Source of the DNA: Centaurea solstitialis
Taxonomy: Eukaryota; Streptophyta; Magnoliopsida; Asterales; Asteraceae
Assembly: GCA_030169165.1 (NCBI GenBank)
Contig: CM058044.1
Coordinates: forward strand, 47,360,443-47,424,442
Length of the DNA stretch: 64,000 nt
Direction of reading: 5' to 3'
Shown: piece after piece, positions 11,405 to 23,196 of the stretch
Position numbering within the stretch: the first letter of the stretch is position 1
Layout of the letters: each line of letters starts with the position of its first letter
Made by a program: the position numbers and the translations under genes
The notes under the pieces: model-generated
The model's input: only the letters and a program-made list of their open reading frames with translations
What the model was told of the DNA's origin: nothing
Databases searched by the model: none

Positions 11405-12172
11405 TGTTAGAATATGTGGAACCGCTAGATTAATCTCCAAAAGATCCCTTGAGGAAAGAAGGGGGGTTCCAACATATATAGTGAAGATTTGGTCCAAGTC
11501 TAGCCGATGTGGGACTCTAACACGCCCCCTCCAACAAAGGCTAGATGGAGAGCCTAGAAGGGTCACGAGGTAGCAGAAGGCGGCAGCGGCGTTAGGGTTA
11601 CGCAAGGACGCCGGAGATGGGTCACCAGGGAAGAGGAGGAAGGCCGGTGGAGGCGAACGGCGGTGGCTGCCGGTGGTACGCCGCCGGCGGCGGCTGCTGT
11701 GGAAGAGAAGGAGGAAAAAAATTTAGGGTTTCCTTAGGGTTATTCTTAGGTGGCTCTGATACCATGTTAGAATATGTGGAACCGCTAGATTAATCTCCAA
11801 AAGAGCCGATGTGGGACTCTAACACGCCCCCTCCAACAAAGGCTAGATAGAGAGCCTAGAAGGGTCACGAGGTAGCAGAAGGCGGCAGCGGCGTTAGGGT
11901 TACGCAAGGACGCCGGAGATGGGTCACCAGGGAAGAGGAGGAAGGCCGGTGGAGGCGAACGGCAGTGGCTGCCGGTGGTACGCCGCCGGGCGGCGGCTGC
12001 TGTGGAAGAGAAGGAGGAAAAAAATTTAGGGTTTCCTTAGGTGGCTCTGATACCATCTTAGAATATGTGGAACCGCTAGATTAATCTCCAAAAGAGCCCT
12101 TGAGGAGAGAAGGGGGTTCCAACATATATAGTGAAGATTTGGTCTAAGTCTAACCGATGTGGGACTCTAACA
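11405..12172 (-). mobile_element. Compound TRIM-like element with three LTRs
   Basis: The element starts TGTTAGAATATG, ends CTCTAACA and is flanked by GTCCC on both sides (11400-11404, 12173-12177). On the minus strand the LTR begins TGTTAGAGTCCCACATCGG and ends at TTCTAACA. The outer LTRs are 11405-11522 (118 bp) and 12056-12172 (117 bp). A shortened third LTR of 60 bp lies at 11765-11824. Two near-identical GC-rich internal segments separate them. Next to the LTRs sits the complement of TGGTATCAGAGCC, a tRNA-Met primer site, which sets the orientation. The interior resembles a plant 5' UTR and early coding sequence, so it may be captured host DNA. Absence from the flank of copy 3 gives the empty site. 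Confidence 0.85.
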
Positions 12173-12177
12173 GTCCC

Positions 12178-13953
12178 CATTATTTGGTTAACTATATAAA
12201 TGTTGTAACGGCATTCATTAGATGCCTTTTATGTTCCATTTTACTCGTAGATTAATAAGATTCAGTTTGTATGATTGTATCACCACCCCCAAGTTCTGAG
12301 CAAAGATAAATAGTTTATACGCAAGCAAGACTTTGGTAACATGAAGATGTAACGAACATTTTATTATTATTTGATGCGGGCGGGCCGGCCGGTGTCACCA
12401 TGAAGGACCGGGTCTTAATATTTCTGGAAGCTCATGACCACGTCAACATATAAAGGGATGTCGTGCTTAAATGCGTATAACTTTAGTAATATTGAAAAGT
12501 CTTTTTCTATCAACAAATTTTGAAACTAATTAAGTAGCCATTTTTTATGTCTTTATTGAGGTGAATTCATGGATTCATTGTCATCAAGGGATTCTTGGTG
12601 CCTCCTGTAATGGATAAATTTGATGTCAACGGGCCTCCTTTGGATTTAAATGTGAATATGGATGTAAAAAGTAGAGCCATTATCTTTTTTGTTAATATGG
12701 TTTATCTCTAGGTGGATAAATTGAATCTGGAATTGATTAAGACTAATAGGAATATATAGGCTGTGGTCCAATGATTTAAGACGACTTACATATTTTATGG
12801 ATTTTTAAGGTCCAACATCACTCGGCACGATTGCTCAAAAAAATATTGAAGTTCTTATAAATCACTACACACGTGCTCGTATATGATGAGAAGCAAAACA
12901 TCTCTAATCTAAATTTGAGAACTCGAAAAAATATTCTACTTCCATATTCAGATTTATTCTCCATCACACTATGCCAATTTCATGGTTTTATGAATTTTTA
13001 AATCGCATATTTGATGTATAAAATTTAAGATCAATATGATAAATTGGTTAAAAAAATGAAAATATCCACTCAATAGTGATATTTTCAAACTCATAACATT
13101 TGTTGTTCTAGCATACCAACCTATGCATTAGTGGTTTACATCTTTTTTGTAACTTGTTAAATTAATTAAAATCCAAATTTAATGTTTAACAACCTCAAAA
13201 ATACAAACCACATGTGAGAAAATGCTAAGAATACCTAAAAATTATGTGTGCTATGATGAAAATATTGAATAACACAATGTTTAAAAAAGACGGATAAAAA
13301 ACATCATTATTGGTTTCCAAGAATCTGATATCCCATTAATACAAGAAGTACACATGAAAAATAAGCTCGAAAAATGTATCTTCATATCGAAAGAACATTC
13401 CAGGATGGTAGGAAATTTCATACCTACATGCTTTGCAAACTCTACGTACGTTAGGAGTTGGAGAGCCAAAAGGCATCTTGGGTCATTTTCTTTCGAACTA
13501 TATTTTGGAGAGATCGAGAGAAAGATTTGTCATTGAAAGTTGTAGTCGAAGAAGAATGAACTTTCACTGTGGGGAATTGTCTTGGGAACGTGGGGTTAAA
13601 TGAGAGATGAGAGAGTATGAGATCGATTGAGAAAGAAAGAACACTGATCGATTAAGTTTTCTGATTAAGGGAGACAACAACTTTTATCTTGGAATGAATT
13701 AGGTTTTCAAATTATTATGGGTTAGGTTAGCTGGTTAGGTTTGTCAACTAATTGGTGCTGAGTTAGGTTTGTCGATCGATTTGATTAAGAGGGACATCTA
13801 AGTGAGGGATGAAACAGAGGTCGAGAAGATTGGTCACTTTTTCTCTTGTCAAAGTTACGTTAAGATCTTATAAGCTCGTATTTAAGGAAAAGAAAAAACA
13901 AACGCTCTTAATTTGCAAACTTCTTTTCCTACGTGATAAAAAAGGTTATTAAG
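12178..13953. other. Intergenic, duplicated SDR flanks
   Basis: No gene. The part at 12178-12480 is the 3' flank shared with copy 3. About 12590-13030 matches the 3' flanks of copies 1 and 2. From about 13595 it matches the upstream region of copy 1. This is the junction between duplicated units. Confidence 0.55.
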
Positions 13954-14125
13954 AGGGGTCGTTTACAAAACGCTTAAGTGTTATCGGGTAAAATTCACCG
14001 GGTACCATTTCAGTCCACAAAACTATGTAACAATTTCACCCGGTAAGCGCTAACGATGGTAAGAACCCGACCACCTCACTTACCCTGTAAGACTCTCGGT
14101 GCTTGATTTCGTTCATTCATCAATC
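13954..14125. repeat. Remnant of GGGGCCGTTTAC-type MITE
   Basis: Starts GGGGTCGTTTACAAAACGCT and contains CCGGTAAG and CTTACC motifs. It is the counterpart of the remnant at 1136, upstream of SDR copy 1, at the same distance from the gene. Confidence 0.4.
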
Positions 14126-14320
14126 ACTCGTGGACTTGCACAGCACTTCTAAAACAATGTTTTCCAACACTTTGGGGCCACGGTTGTTGATTGTTGACTA
14201 TAAATGCAAGATGATTTTTGAATCTTATTGGATTTTTTGGTTTAAATTTGAAGTTCCTTAGCTCAAACTCTGCACTTGTTATCTTCCCTCTTTCCACCAG
14301 ATTCATCTAAATCGCAATCC

Positions 14321-16119
14321 ATGGGCGATCAAACGGTGTTCTCCAACTTGGTGCCATGGAATGAATTAAGCGGGAAGGTTGTGATGGTGACCGGAGCTTC
14401 ATCCGGGATCGGTCGGGAATTTTGTTTAGACCTGGCTAAAGCCGGCTGCAAAATCGTTGCGGCTGCACGACGGGTAGACAGGCTGGTGTCACTCTGTGAT
14501 GAGATCAATGGAGCTAATAATGTTGTAGCCACGGCCGTGGAGCTTGATGTCGCTTCTAAGGGGGCGTTTGGTTCGCAGAATGATTTCTGAAGGAATGAAA
14601 TCTGTCAAAGGAATGGAATCTGGAAGGAATTGGAATGGAATGTTTTCAGGTTTGACCAAGTGTTTGGTTGACAGGAATGGAATGTAATCTGTTAAAGGAA
14701 ATGGAATCTGTCTGTTTGGTTTGCTAAGGAATTGGAATGGAATGCTGAAAAATGACAAAAATACCCTTTTATGTTGAACGCCAGTGGTGGTCGGTGGCGG
14801 TGGTGGTGGCCGGAGGCGGTGGCCGACGGTCGGTGGTGGCGGTGGAGGTGGCGGTGGCCGGAGGCGCTGGCGGTGGCCGGTGGCGCGGTGGTTGTAGCGG
14901 TGGCCGGCGGTCGGTGGTGGCGGTGGAGGCGGTCGGTGGTGGCGGTGGGGCGGTGGCGGTGGCCGGAGGCGCTGGTGGTCGGAGACGCTGGCCGTGGGCG
15001 GTGGCGGCGGTGGCCGGAGGCGGGGAGGTGACGGTAGCCGGAGTTGGCGGTGGTTATTGAGGACATTTTGGTCTTTTAACATGAATTCCATTCCATTGGA
15101 TTGAATTCCATCAAATTTGAAAGGGAATGGTGAAATCCTTAAGGAATGAAATCTTTTAATATGAATTCCATTCCATTGGAAACCAAACAGGCTGATGGAA
15201 TTTGGTCAATGGAATTGACCATTCCAATTCCTTCAGATTCCATTCCATTCCAGCGAACCAAACGCCCCCTAAGGGTCCGGCCATAGAGACCTCCGTGAAA
15301 AAGGCGTGGGATGCATTTGGGCGGATCGATTGTTTGATTAACAACGCCGGAGTTAGAGGAGGTAAACTAATTTAAATGCTTTATTTATATGATAGATAAT
15401 AAGAGAAATTAATTATTCTAACCAATGAAATATTCACTTAAAACAATAAGGCCGTGATTGAAAAACGTGCTTGAATCTGTCTTAAAGTCTAAAGTTTTGA
15501 CCGATTATTTTACTTTTTAGGTAATGTGATGAGTCCATTAGAGTTGTCTGAAAAAGAATGGGACAATACCATGAGAACAAACTTGACAGGAACATGGTTG
15601 GTTTCAAAGTATGTTTGTAAACGCATGCATGATGCAAATATAAGAGGATCAGTCATAAATATCTCATCAAGTGTCGTTGTTGGTCGTGTGTATCAACCCG
15701 GGGATCTTGCTTATGCATCTTCAAAGTCGGGTCTTATCACATTGACGAAGGTTACCTTGAATACATATTTTAGATTCCTATGATGTGATTTATAGTAATG
15801 TCTTCTTTCTGAATTTTTGTGACTTAAACAGGTAATGGCTATGGAATTGGGTATCTACAAGATCAGAGTGAACTCCATTAACCCAGGGATTTTTAAGTCT
15901 GAGATGACAGAAGGTTTATGGAAAAAGCCCGGGGTGAACAATTATCGTAGAAGAACTATTCCATTACAAATACCTGGCACACCTGGCACGACCGATCTAG
16001 CCTTGACTAGCCTTATCAGATATCTAATTCATGACTCGTCTGAATACATTAGTGGCAATACGTTCACTGTTGATGCAGGTCACACCTTACCCGGTGTCCC
16101 AATTTTCTCTTCGATTTAG
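14321..16119 (+). pseudogene. SDR copy 2, exon 1 disrupted by a MITE
   Basis: Same three-exon plan as copies 1 and 3. Exon 1 is 14321-15361 including the 710-bp insertion, exon 2 is 15521-15750 and exon 3 is 15832-16119, with all splice sites intact. Exon 1 has one extra Gly codon before the donor. The catalytic Tyr is present (YASSK). The cofactor motif TGASSGIG precedes the insertion. Reading into the insertion adds nine residues and stops at 14588, giving a 90-aa product without the active site. Apart from the MITE I see no other lesion, so inactivation was recent. A functional mRNA would need the whole element to be spliced out precisely, and no fitting splice sites are seen at its ends. 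Confidence 0.85.
14560..15269. mobile_element. PIF/Harbinger-type MITE, 710 bp, in SDR copy 2 exon 1
   Basis: The ends GGGGGCGTTTGGTTCGC and GCGAACCAAACGCCCCC are perfect inverted repeats, flanked by a 3-bp TAA duplication (14557-14559, 15270-15272). This is the Harbinger/Tourist pattern. Subterminal arms repeat GGAATGGAAT and its complement. The core (about 14780-15055) is a GC-rich minisatellite built on GGTGGCCGGAGGCGGTGG. The long open frames in the core are by-products of this repeat. No transposase. Confidence 0.92.
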
Positions 16120-17502
16120 AGCCTGAATATAGCAAAATCCGTTGCACCTTGTACTACCAGATCAACCACTTGAGAAGCAAATTTATGTCTAGGTTCCATT
16201 GAGAGCAAGGTGGTATTTTCTCTTTATTTGTTATCAGTGACATTTACTTTTCAAACATTTGCTTCATGGTTTTGTATTTGGACCTCTATGTTGTCTTTTA
16301 ATCATCAAACTTGGATTCATATTTCAATGTTAAACATTAAAAAATGACTATTGTCATTTGGCAATAAAGATTCCTTTCATTATTGTTGTTGAATTTGTTT
16401 GTCCCGTTTTGAGTGGCTAAATTTGTGTTTTGACACGAATACATGAGTGGGTATTAGGTTATAAAACGTTGCACGTGTACCAAAACTATAGATCATATAA
16501 TCGTATTAAAGGAGTAATAAACAAATTAAAATGCATTAAAAGTTCATGTCATATATAAATTTAAGAACTTAAAACAACAAAGATGTTTAAAATGACATAA
16601 AGAAGAGTGTTTTTCTATCAGCAAATTTTGAAATTATAGCCATTTTTAATGTCTTTATTAAGGTGAATTCATGGATTCATTTTCATCATGGGCTTCCAGG
16701 TGCCTCCTGAAATGGAAAACTATGATGTCAATGGGCCTTCTTTGGATTTAAATGTGAATTATGGATATAAAAAGTAGGTCCATTTTTGTTTTTGTTAATA
16801 TGGCCGATTTAGATTGATAGGGATCGGTTATGGTCCAATGATTCAAGATGAGTTACATATTTTATGGGGTTTTAGGGTCGAACACGACTCCGCACGATTG
16901 TTCAAAAACTATTGAAGTTCTGATAAATCACTAGCTACATATTCATGTACGATGCGGCGTATAAAATCTCTAATCTAGAGTCGAGAACTCGAAAAAGTAA
17001 TCTTGTATCATGTTAATTTTATTTTCCATCACATTTCATGGCTTTGTGCGTTTTTAAACCGCATATTGAATGTATAAAATTCAAAATAAATACGATTAAT
17101 TAGTTAAAGAGATTGAAAAGATTCGCTCAATAGAAATTTTCAATCGTATAACAGTTTTTGCCCATGTCTCATGTTGCACCAAAAGTGGAATTGTGATTCT
17201 TATCTTGTCCCATGTCACGATGAACGTGGCATAGTAAGTTTTATTCCATCTCGTCTCATCTTGTCGTGTCTTATATACCAAACACAACCTAATGATAAAA
17301 GATCTTTTTTATGGTAAAATTAGAAAAGGCACCCCTAGCACGTTTCACGAGTTTTTAACCAAGTAGATATCCTTCAAACGGATGTTGTTTTAATCATAAT
17401 TATCATTTTTAAATGGGTTTTTAATATCTAAATTTTTCCTAATAAAAAAAATTAATAACTAGTGCATGATAATTATTATTTTATTCATATTATATAGATA
17501 TT
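16120..17502. other. 3' flank of SDR copy 2
   Basis: No gene. AATAAA at 16363-16368 marks a probable 3' end. About 16690-17060 repeats the flank of copy 1. About 17150-17295 has an end reading ATACCAAACACAACCTAA that resembles the right end of the MITE at 55692-56139. Confidence 0.45.
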
Positions 17503-17762
17503 AGATTCAAATGAGAAGTGCTAAAAAAAATACAAAGAACACAAATGATCTCCACCACTCATCCGATCACTAAAAGTGGCTTTGACCAATCACATCTGTG
17601 AATCACGTCCATCAACGATTGAGATCATAACTGATTAGTCAAAGATGACAGCTTTGACCGATCGCAATCTTTGAGTAATCAACTATCATTTCAGTCGTAT
17701 CAAAGGTTTAGACCACTTCTCTGCTTCCTATTTCTTTAACACTTCTCATTCAAACCTTTCTC
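17503..17762. mobile_element. Foldback MITE, about 260 bp
   Basis: Left arm GATTCAAATGAGAAGTGCTA, right arm TAACACTTCTCATTCAAACC, forming inverted repeats that continue inward with mismatches (GACCAATC, GACCGATC motifs). It shares the start RTTCAAAYGAGAA with the element at 35311. No coding sequence. Confidence 0.65.
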
Positions 17763-18192
17763 TATTACAAATAGAAATTAAACTTTAAAAACATAATTGG
17801 GATTTGCACGTCACCTCTAAAACCATGACTTCTTTAATCTCATCGGATTTGTTGGTTTAATTCAAATCTACCCACAGTTTTAAACTAAATAATTGACATA
17901 AAAATTAGCCATAGTGTGGACTTTGGTATATAACCTTTTTTAAAATTAAAACCATGTTTTTTTTCAACACTTTTGGGTTGTTGATTGTTGACTGTAAATG
18001 CAAGATGATGATGGCTTCAGAATCTCACATTGGTGGTTTAATTTAAAGCTGGTCAGAGCTCAAACTCTGCATATAATATATTATCTTATCTTCCCTCTTT
18101 TCCAATCAGATCCATCAACTTATCAAACCCTTAATAACTTGCCAATTTCCACTTAATCTCTTCTAAAAAAAAGTTCGAAATCAGAAAAAACC

Positions 18193-20503
18193 ATGGCCGA
18201 TGATCAAAAAATGGTGTTCTCCAGCTTCGTGCCGTGGGATGAATTAACCGGCAAGGTTGTGATGGTCACCGGAGCTTCTTCCGGCCTCGGCCGTGAATTC
18301 TGTTTGGACCTGGCTAAAGCCGGCTGCAAAATCGTTGCGGCTGCGCGCCGGATAGATCGGCTCGTGTCTCTCTGTGATGAGATTAATGGAGCCGGAGCTG
18401 AGAATGTTGGAGCCGTGGCTGTGGAGCTTGATGTGGCGGCTAAAGGTCCGGCAATTGAGGCCGCCGTGAAGAAGGCGTGGGATGCGTTTGGGCGGATCGA
18501 TTGTTTAATTAACAATGCCGGAATTAGAGGTAATAATCTATAATATAGTATACTCCATAAAGTTTAATTTCTTCTAATTATGTAGAGTAATTGGGAGAAC
18601 TTTATTATGGATTAGAAGAACATTTCTTTGATAATTTACTTGTTATTTGTCTAAAAGAAACTAGTAGGAATCACATCAATATCAAAGGTTTGATGGTTAG
18701 GTTTAGCCTTTTGGGGAATTATTAACAATTCATCTTGGGTTGTGTTTGGCAAACTAGCGAACTGGTAGCTGATAAGCGAGCTGGTAGCTGATAAGCTAGC
18801 TTATGAAAATCATTATGTTTGGCAAAAACTAGCTTATGAGTATGTAAAATGACTAAAAAGGATATCTTGAGTAGGGGTGTAAATGAGCCGAGACAACTCG
18901 TGAGCTACTCGAGATTGACTCGGTCAAAACTCGATTCGAATAAACTCGGTCAAAACTCGACTCGAGTAAAACCCGACTCGAGATACTAACGACTCAACTC
19001 GAATTACCTGATACTCGGCTTGACTCGGCTTAAGCCAAGACAACTCGCGAGCTACTCGAGATCGACTCGGTCATAACTCGGTTAAAACTCGACTCGAATA
19101 AAACTCGACTCAAGATACTAACGACTCGACTCGAACTACCTAATACTCGGCTTGACTCGGCTCGTTTACCCCCCTAATCTTGAGATATAATAATTAATAT
19201 TACTAAGGGTATAATTTGAAGAAAAAAAGGCTACAAAAAGCTCCTAAAACGCTGCTCCAACTAGCGTTTCAATAAGCTAGCTTATGGCTCATCCAAACAT
19301 GTACTAGCTTATAAGCTAATTTATTTTTGCCAAACACAGCCTTAGAAGTCTATATCAGATGTTAGAATGGGGGTTTATAACAGAAGGAAAGTTCATCTTA
19401 GGAATCAAGAAAAACATATTAGCACATAGATTCACATGAGCAGCCTTGTTTACTAAGGTTGCATCCATGGATAAAGCTTCGGAATCGTTTTGGACCCCCA
19501 AATGGTGGATATGAGACCTCATAACTTACATGTTCAACGAATTTGTGGACTCTCTCATCATCTATGTTTTGGAACTAGAAATATGGTTTATAAGTTTCAA
19601 CTTAGAAGCCGATATATGTCAATTTGGTTGGTATCAACTAGATATACTTTCATTGGTGATCAAATAGGAGGATGAAGCATCAAGAATCTATAGTTTTGGC
19701 GTTTTCGTGACCCCTTCAACTTCAATCACAAATTCAAAAATGCAGTTTTGATAACAAAGGGTCCAACAAATGAAATAAGAATTAAATTTATGTGTTCAAG
19801 TTTCAAGCTTTGATGAGTATGTTTGTTTTTAGGTAATGTGTGGGGTCCATTGGAGTTGCCAGAAGATGAATGGGATAGTAACTTGAGAACAAACCTCACC
19901 GGAACATGGTTGGTGTCAAAGTACGTCGGTAGATATATGCGTGATGCAAAACAAGGAGGATCAATCATCAATATCTCATCCATTTCCGGTCTTAATCGTG
20001 GAGAACTACCAGGAGGTCTCCATTATTCCTCTTCAAAGGCCGCCGTTGTCACATTGTCCAAGGTAATTTTCAATTCGTCTTTTTGAAGATTTCATATCGC
20101 GTGTTGCTAAATTAGCCCCTTTTGGGTATAATCTAGGTCAGTCATGCACTGGAAATGTAAAAATATAAACGGGGTTCAAAAATGCATATTATACCTTTTT
20201 TTGGGACTAATGTGGTTTAAACAGGTAATGGCGATGGAATTGGGTATGTACAAGATCAGGGTGAACTCGATTAATCCGGGGCTATTTAAGTCTGAGATCA
20301 CAGGAAGTCTACTGGAAAAGGACTGGCTCAAAAATGTGATTGAGAAAAGCATTCCTTTAAAAACATTTGGCACTATCGATCCAGCCTTGACTAGACTAAT
20401 AAGGTATCTAATCCATGATTCATCTGAGTATGTTAGTGGCAATACATTCATCGTTGATGCTGGTACTACCATACCAGGTGTCCCCATATTCCCTAGGCTT
20501 TAG
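18193..20503 (+). CDS. Short-chain dehydrogenase/reductase, copy 3
   Basis: Predicted classical SDR, an NAD(P)-dependent oxidoreductase; substrate unknown. Exons 18193-18529, 19833-20062 and 20225-20503 have the same phases as copy 1 and give 281 aa. It has TGASSGLG near the N-terminus, NNAG at the end of exon 1, Ser-Ser before the Tyr, YSSSK as the catalytic Tyr/Lys, and NPGLFKSEIT in the substrate-side loop. It differs from copies 1 and 2 by a longer start, an extra Gly-Ala pair near residue 76 and a three-residue shorter loop in exon 3. Intron 1 (1303 bp) is enlarged by two nested MITEs. The start is the ATG in ACCATGGCCG, matching copy 1. No defect is seen. Confidence 0.88.
18738..19341. 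mobile_element. Harbinger-like MITE, outer element, SDR copy 3 intron 1
   Basis: The ends GGTTGTGTTTGGCAAA and TTTGCCAAACACAGCC are inverted repeats with few mismatches. Flanks are TTG and TTA, compatible with a decayed 3-bp TTA duplication. Inside are repeats of TAGCTTATGA and TAGCTGATAAG. A hAT-type MITE is inserted within it; without that, it is about 290 bp. Confidence 0.7.
18872..19176. mobile_element. hAT-type MITE, 305 bp, nested
   Basis: The ends TAGGGGTGTAAATGAGCC and GGCTCGTTTACCCCCCTA form inverted repeats. The 8-bp duplication ATCTTGAG is perfect (18864-18871, 19177-19184). The body repeats GACTCGACTCGA and CTCGGTCAAAACTCG. It lies inside the Harbinger-like MITE, so it is the younger insertion. 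Confidence 0.92.
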
Positions 20504-21802
20504 ATCCCGGCGGTCATATATCCCCATTATTTGGTCAACTATATAAATAAGTTGTAACGTCATTCATTAGACGCATTTTATGTTTCATTTTACTGGTAGA
20601 TTAATAAGATTCAGTTTGTATGATTGTATCACCACCCCCAAGTAACAGGAAGATGTAATGATCATTTTATTACCATTTGATGCGAGTGTTGGCATGAAGG
20701 ACCGGGTCTTAATATTTTCGAAAGCTTATGACCATGTCAACAAGGGATGTCGTGCTTAAATGTGTATAACTTTAGTATTATGTAGACTTAATGATCATTT
20801 TAAATGTCAAAAACTTAAAAGAAAAAAAAAGGATTACCACTTGTTTCATGAATAAAATATCTTATTTTTTTCCCAAAACAAACACAAAATTAAGATACTT
20901 TATAGTTTATTCATGAAATAAGTGGTTCTTTTTATGTTATTTTTAATGTTTTTGGCATTTCAAATAATCATTATGCTTCATGTTACCAGAACTATCTTAA
21001 TTTTGTTTGAAGCTATAAATTTTAGTCATGAAATATAAAGAATAAAATTGAAATTTCATTCATTTCATGCTACTTTTTAATATTAACCTATATGTAATCA
21101 TTCAGAAATCTATTCCATTTTGTGCTACTTTTTAATATTAAATATATTTATCGTTCATGATCTGGTTCTCCTTGGTTGATTTTTGACAATTTAAGAAATT
21201 CCAATTTGAAGTGGTCAAAATTTTTAAATAATATCTTTAAGTAAATAACTATTGATTATATTATTTATAATTTTATCCAGTTATGTAAAGAAACAATTGA
21301 AAGGTATCCGAGGTTTTGTTCCGACTAATCCCGACAAGATTCACCGACAGTTAAAGCATGTTGTCCTGAGTTAATATATAACTTTAATTAAATTATCCAC
21401 AGGAGAAGATGTACGAATAAAACCATTTGATGCGAAAAAATGTTGACAATCACAATGTTAAGTACGAATGACATTTTTTTAATTAAATAATTCAAATAAA
21501 GTTAAAAAAATTGTCGTTGTTAGATTTAAGTGAGTATAAATACGTTAGTAAATATTTTTGCTTACTAAAAAATGAAAACATATAAAAAAAAACTATTTAT
21601 GTCTTTTTTTGTTTAATGTATCAAAAAATCAGTTTTCGGTTTGTTTGAAAAAGGTAATGGTTGAATCATGATGATCATGCGTACACTAACGTGGACTAGT
21701 TCTTTGCTTTTCCTTTTCTATTATTTGGTGTACCAGATAACATAATATATTATATTTCTATATCTTTAATAGTTTTAGTTCGCTATGCAAATCCGGCGGA
21801 TA
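20504..21802. other. 3' flank of SDR copy 3 and intergenic
   Basis: No gene. The first 270 bases are shared with the pseudogene copy's flank (12178-12480). The pair of segments near 20790-20880 and 20885-20960 (TTTCATGAATAAAATATCTT against its complement) forms a weak inverted repeat. The rest is AT-rich. Confidence 0.45.
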
Positions 21803-21811
21803 TAAAAGTTA

Positions 21812-22076
21812 GAGTGAATTACACTTTTGGTCCCTGTAGTTGTCACACTTTTTCAATTTTGGTCCCTAAATCAAACTAATATCAAAAATAGTCCCTTAGG
21901 TTGCCACTTTGTTTCAATTTTGGTCCATCGGACTAACTTCTGTTAAAATGGTCCGTTAGCTTCAGGGGTATTTTTGTCTTTTCAATATTTTTACTTATTT
22001 TAGCTTAAAATTATTACTATATGAGTAATGGGACCCACCATCTCCATTCCCAATACTTTTATTAATAAATAACTAA

Positions 22077-22109
<33 letters not shown>

Positions 22110-22892
22110 ATATATATCTGTGTTTGTGTATGTCTATGTTTGTTTGTTCAGGACCATTCACCACCATCACTACCACCATTCACAACCACCACCCACCAAT
22201 CAGATCTACAAACCACCATTCACCGTCACCACCACAGTTCACAACCACCACGATTCAGACCCACAAACCATCATTCACCATCACCTACGAATCCGACCCA
22301 CAAACCAGACCCACGAGATTGAAATCCGACCCACATCGTTCCCCCCTCCCCCATCGGCGACCATGATTGCTCCGACGAACCACATCGTTTTCCCCTTTCC
22401 CCAAAACCCTAAATCGACGAGACCAAAATAACGCACTCGTCTCCGGCGACGGACGAGTCGAGACGCGCCGGCGACTGCGCGTCGGAATCCGACAAGCCAA
22501 AGCTGTTGACGCCGTCCGTGGTGGTGGCAGGCTCACTGCTGAAGGCGAAATCGTCGGCAAAATCGTCTATTGCACACATTTTTTGTGGGAAGATTTGATG
22601 GTGGCTTGAGAGTGACAACAACAATCTGGTGTTCATTGTTGGTTATGGGATTGTCGGAGAAGATGACCGGCAAAGATGGGGTGGGTGTTGGTAGGTGGCG
22701 GTGGTTGGTGTTGGTAGGTGGAGGTGGTGGAGGTAGGTGTACTATGGGTGCTGCTGGGTGAGGTGGTGGAGGTGGGTATTGCTGATGGGTGGAGATGGGT
22801 GTTGCTGGTGGGTGGAGGTGGGTGGAGGTGGTGGTGGTGGTTGGGGTGGTGGTTTGAAGATGATGAAGGGGGGAGAGTGAGGAGAGAGAGAG

Positions 22893-22933
<41 letters not shown>

Positions 22934-23196
22934 TAGAAATAGATATGAGAGAGAGATAAATGATTGAGAGAGAGTGATGGTGGGTCCCATTACATATATA
23001 TTAGGTTAAAGTAAATGAAAATACTAAAATGACGAAAATACCCTTGAGTTAACTGACCTATTTAACAAAAGTTAGTTCGAGGGACCAAAATTGAAACAAA
23101 GTGGCAACCTTAGGGACTATTTTTGATATTAGTTTGATTTAGGAACCAAAATTAAAAAAGTGTGACAACCACATGGACCAAAAGTGTAATTCACTC
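21812..23196. mobile_element. Non-autonomous Mutator-like element, 1385 bp
   Basis: Long terminal inverted repeats of roughly 220-230 bp begin GAGTGAATTACACTTTTGGT at both ends with about 85-90% identity by eye. A perfect 9-bp duplication, TAAAAGTTA, flanks the element (21803-21811, 23197-23205); 9-bp duplications are the Mutator hallmark. The interior holds a CCACCATTCACC-type repeat (22150-22320), a GC-rich segment (22330-22560) that looks like captured gene sequence, a GGTGGAGGTGG-type repeat (22680-22850) and a GA run. The CACC-rich and GGTG-rich stretches could pair across the centre. No transposase. Confidence 0.9.

Noticed and set aside
11405..12172. Cassandra-type TRIM with 5S rRNA sequence
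   Set aside because: The LTR lacks any 5S rRNA internal promoter sequence; it is a different TRIM type.
14489..15091. Long Pro/Arg-rich and Gly-rich open frames in several phases
   Set aside because: They are all by-products of the GC-rich minisatellite in the Harbinger-type MITE; every frame is open for the same reason and none has a domain.
19490..19675. Small ORF in SDR copy 3 intron 1
   Set aside because: Lies within a clear GT-AG intron, has no recognisable motif and no counterpart in the other copies.
22095..22990. His/Thr/Pro-rich and Gly-rich frames inside the Mutator-like element
   Set aside because: Driven by CCACC/GGTGG and GA repeats; no conserved domain or splice structure. 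Kept only as possible captured sequence.
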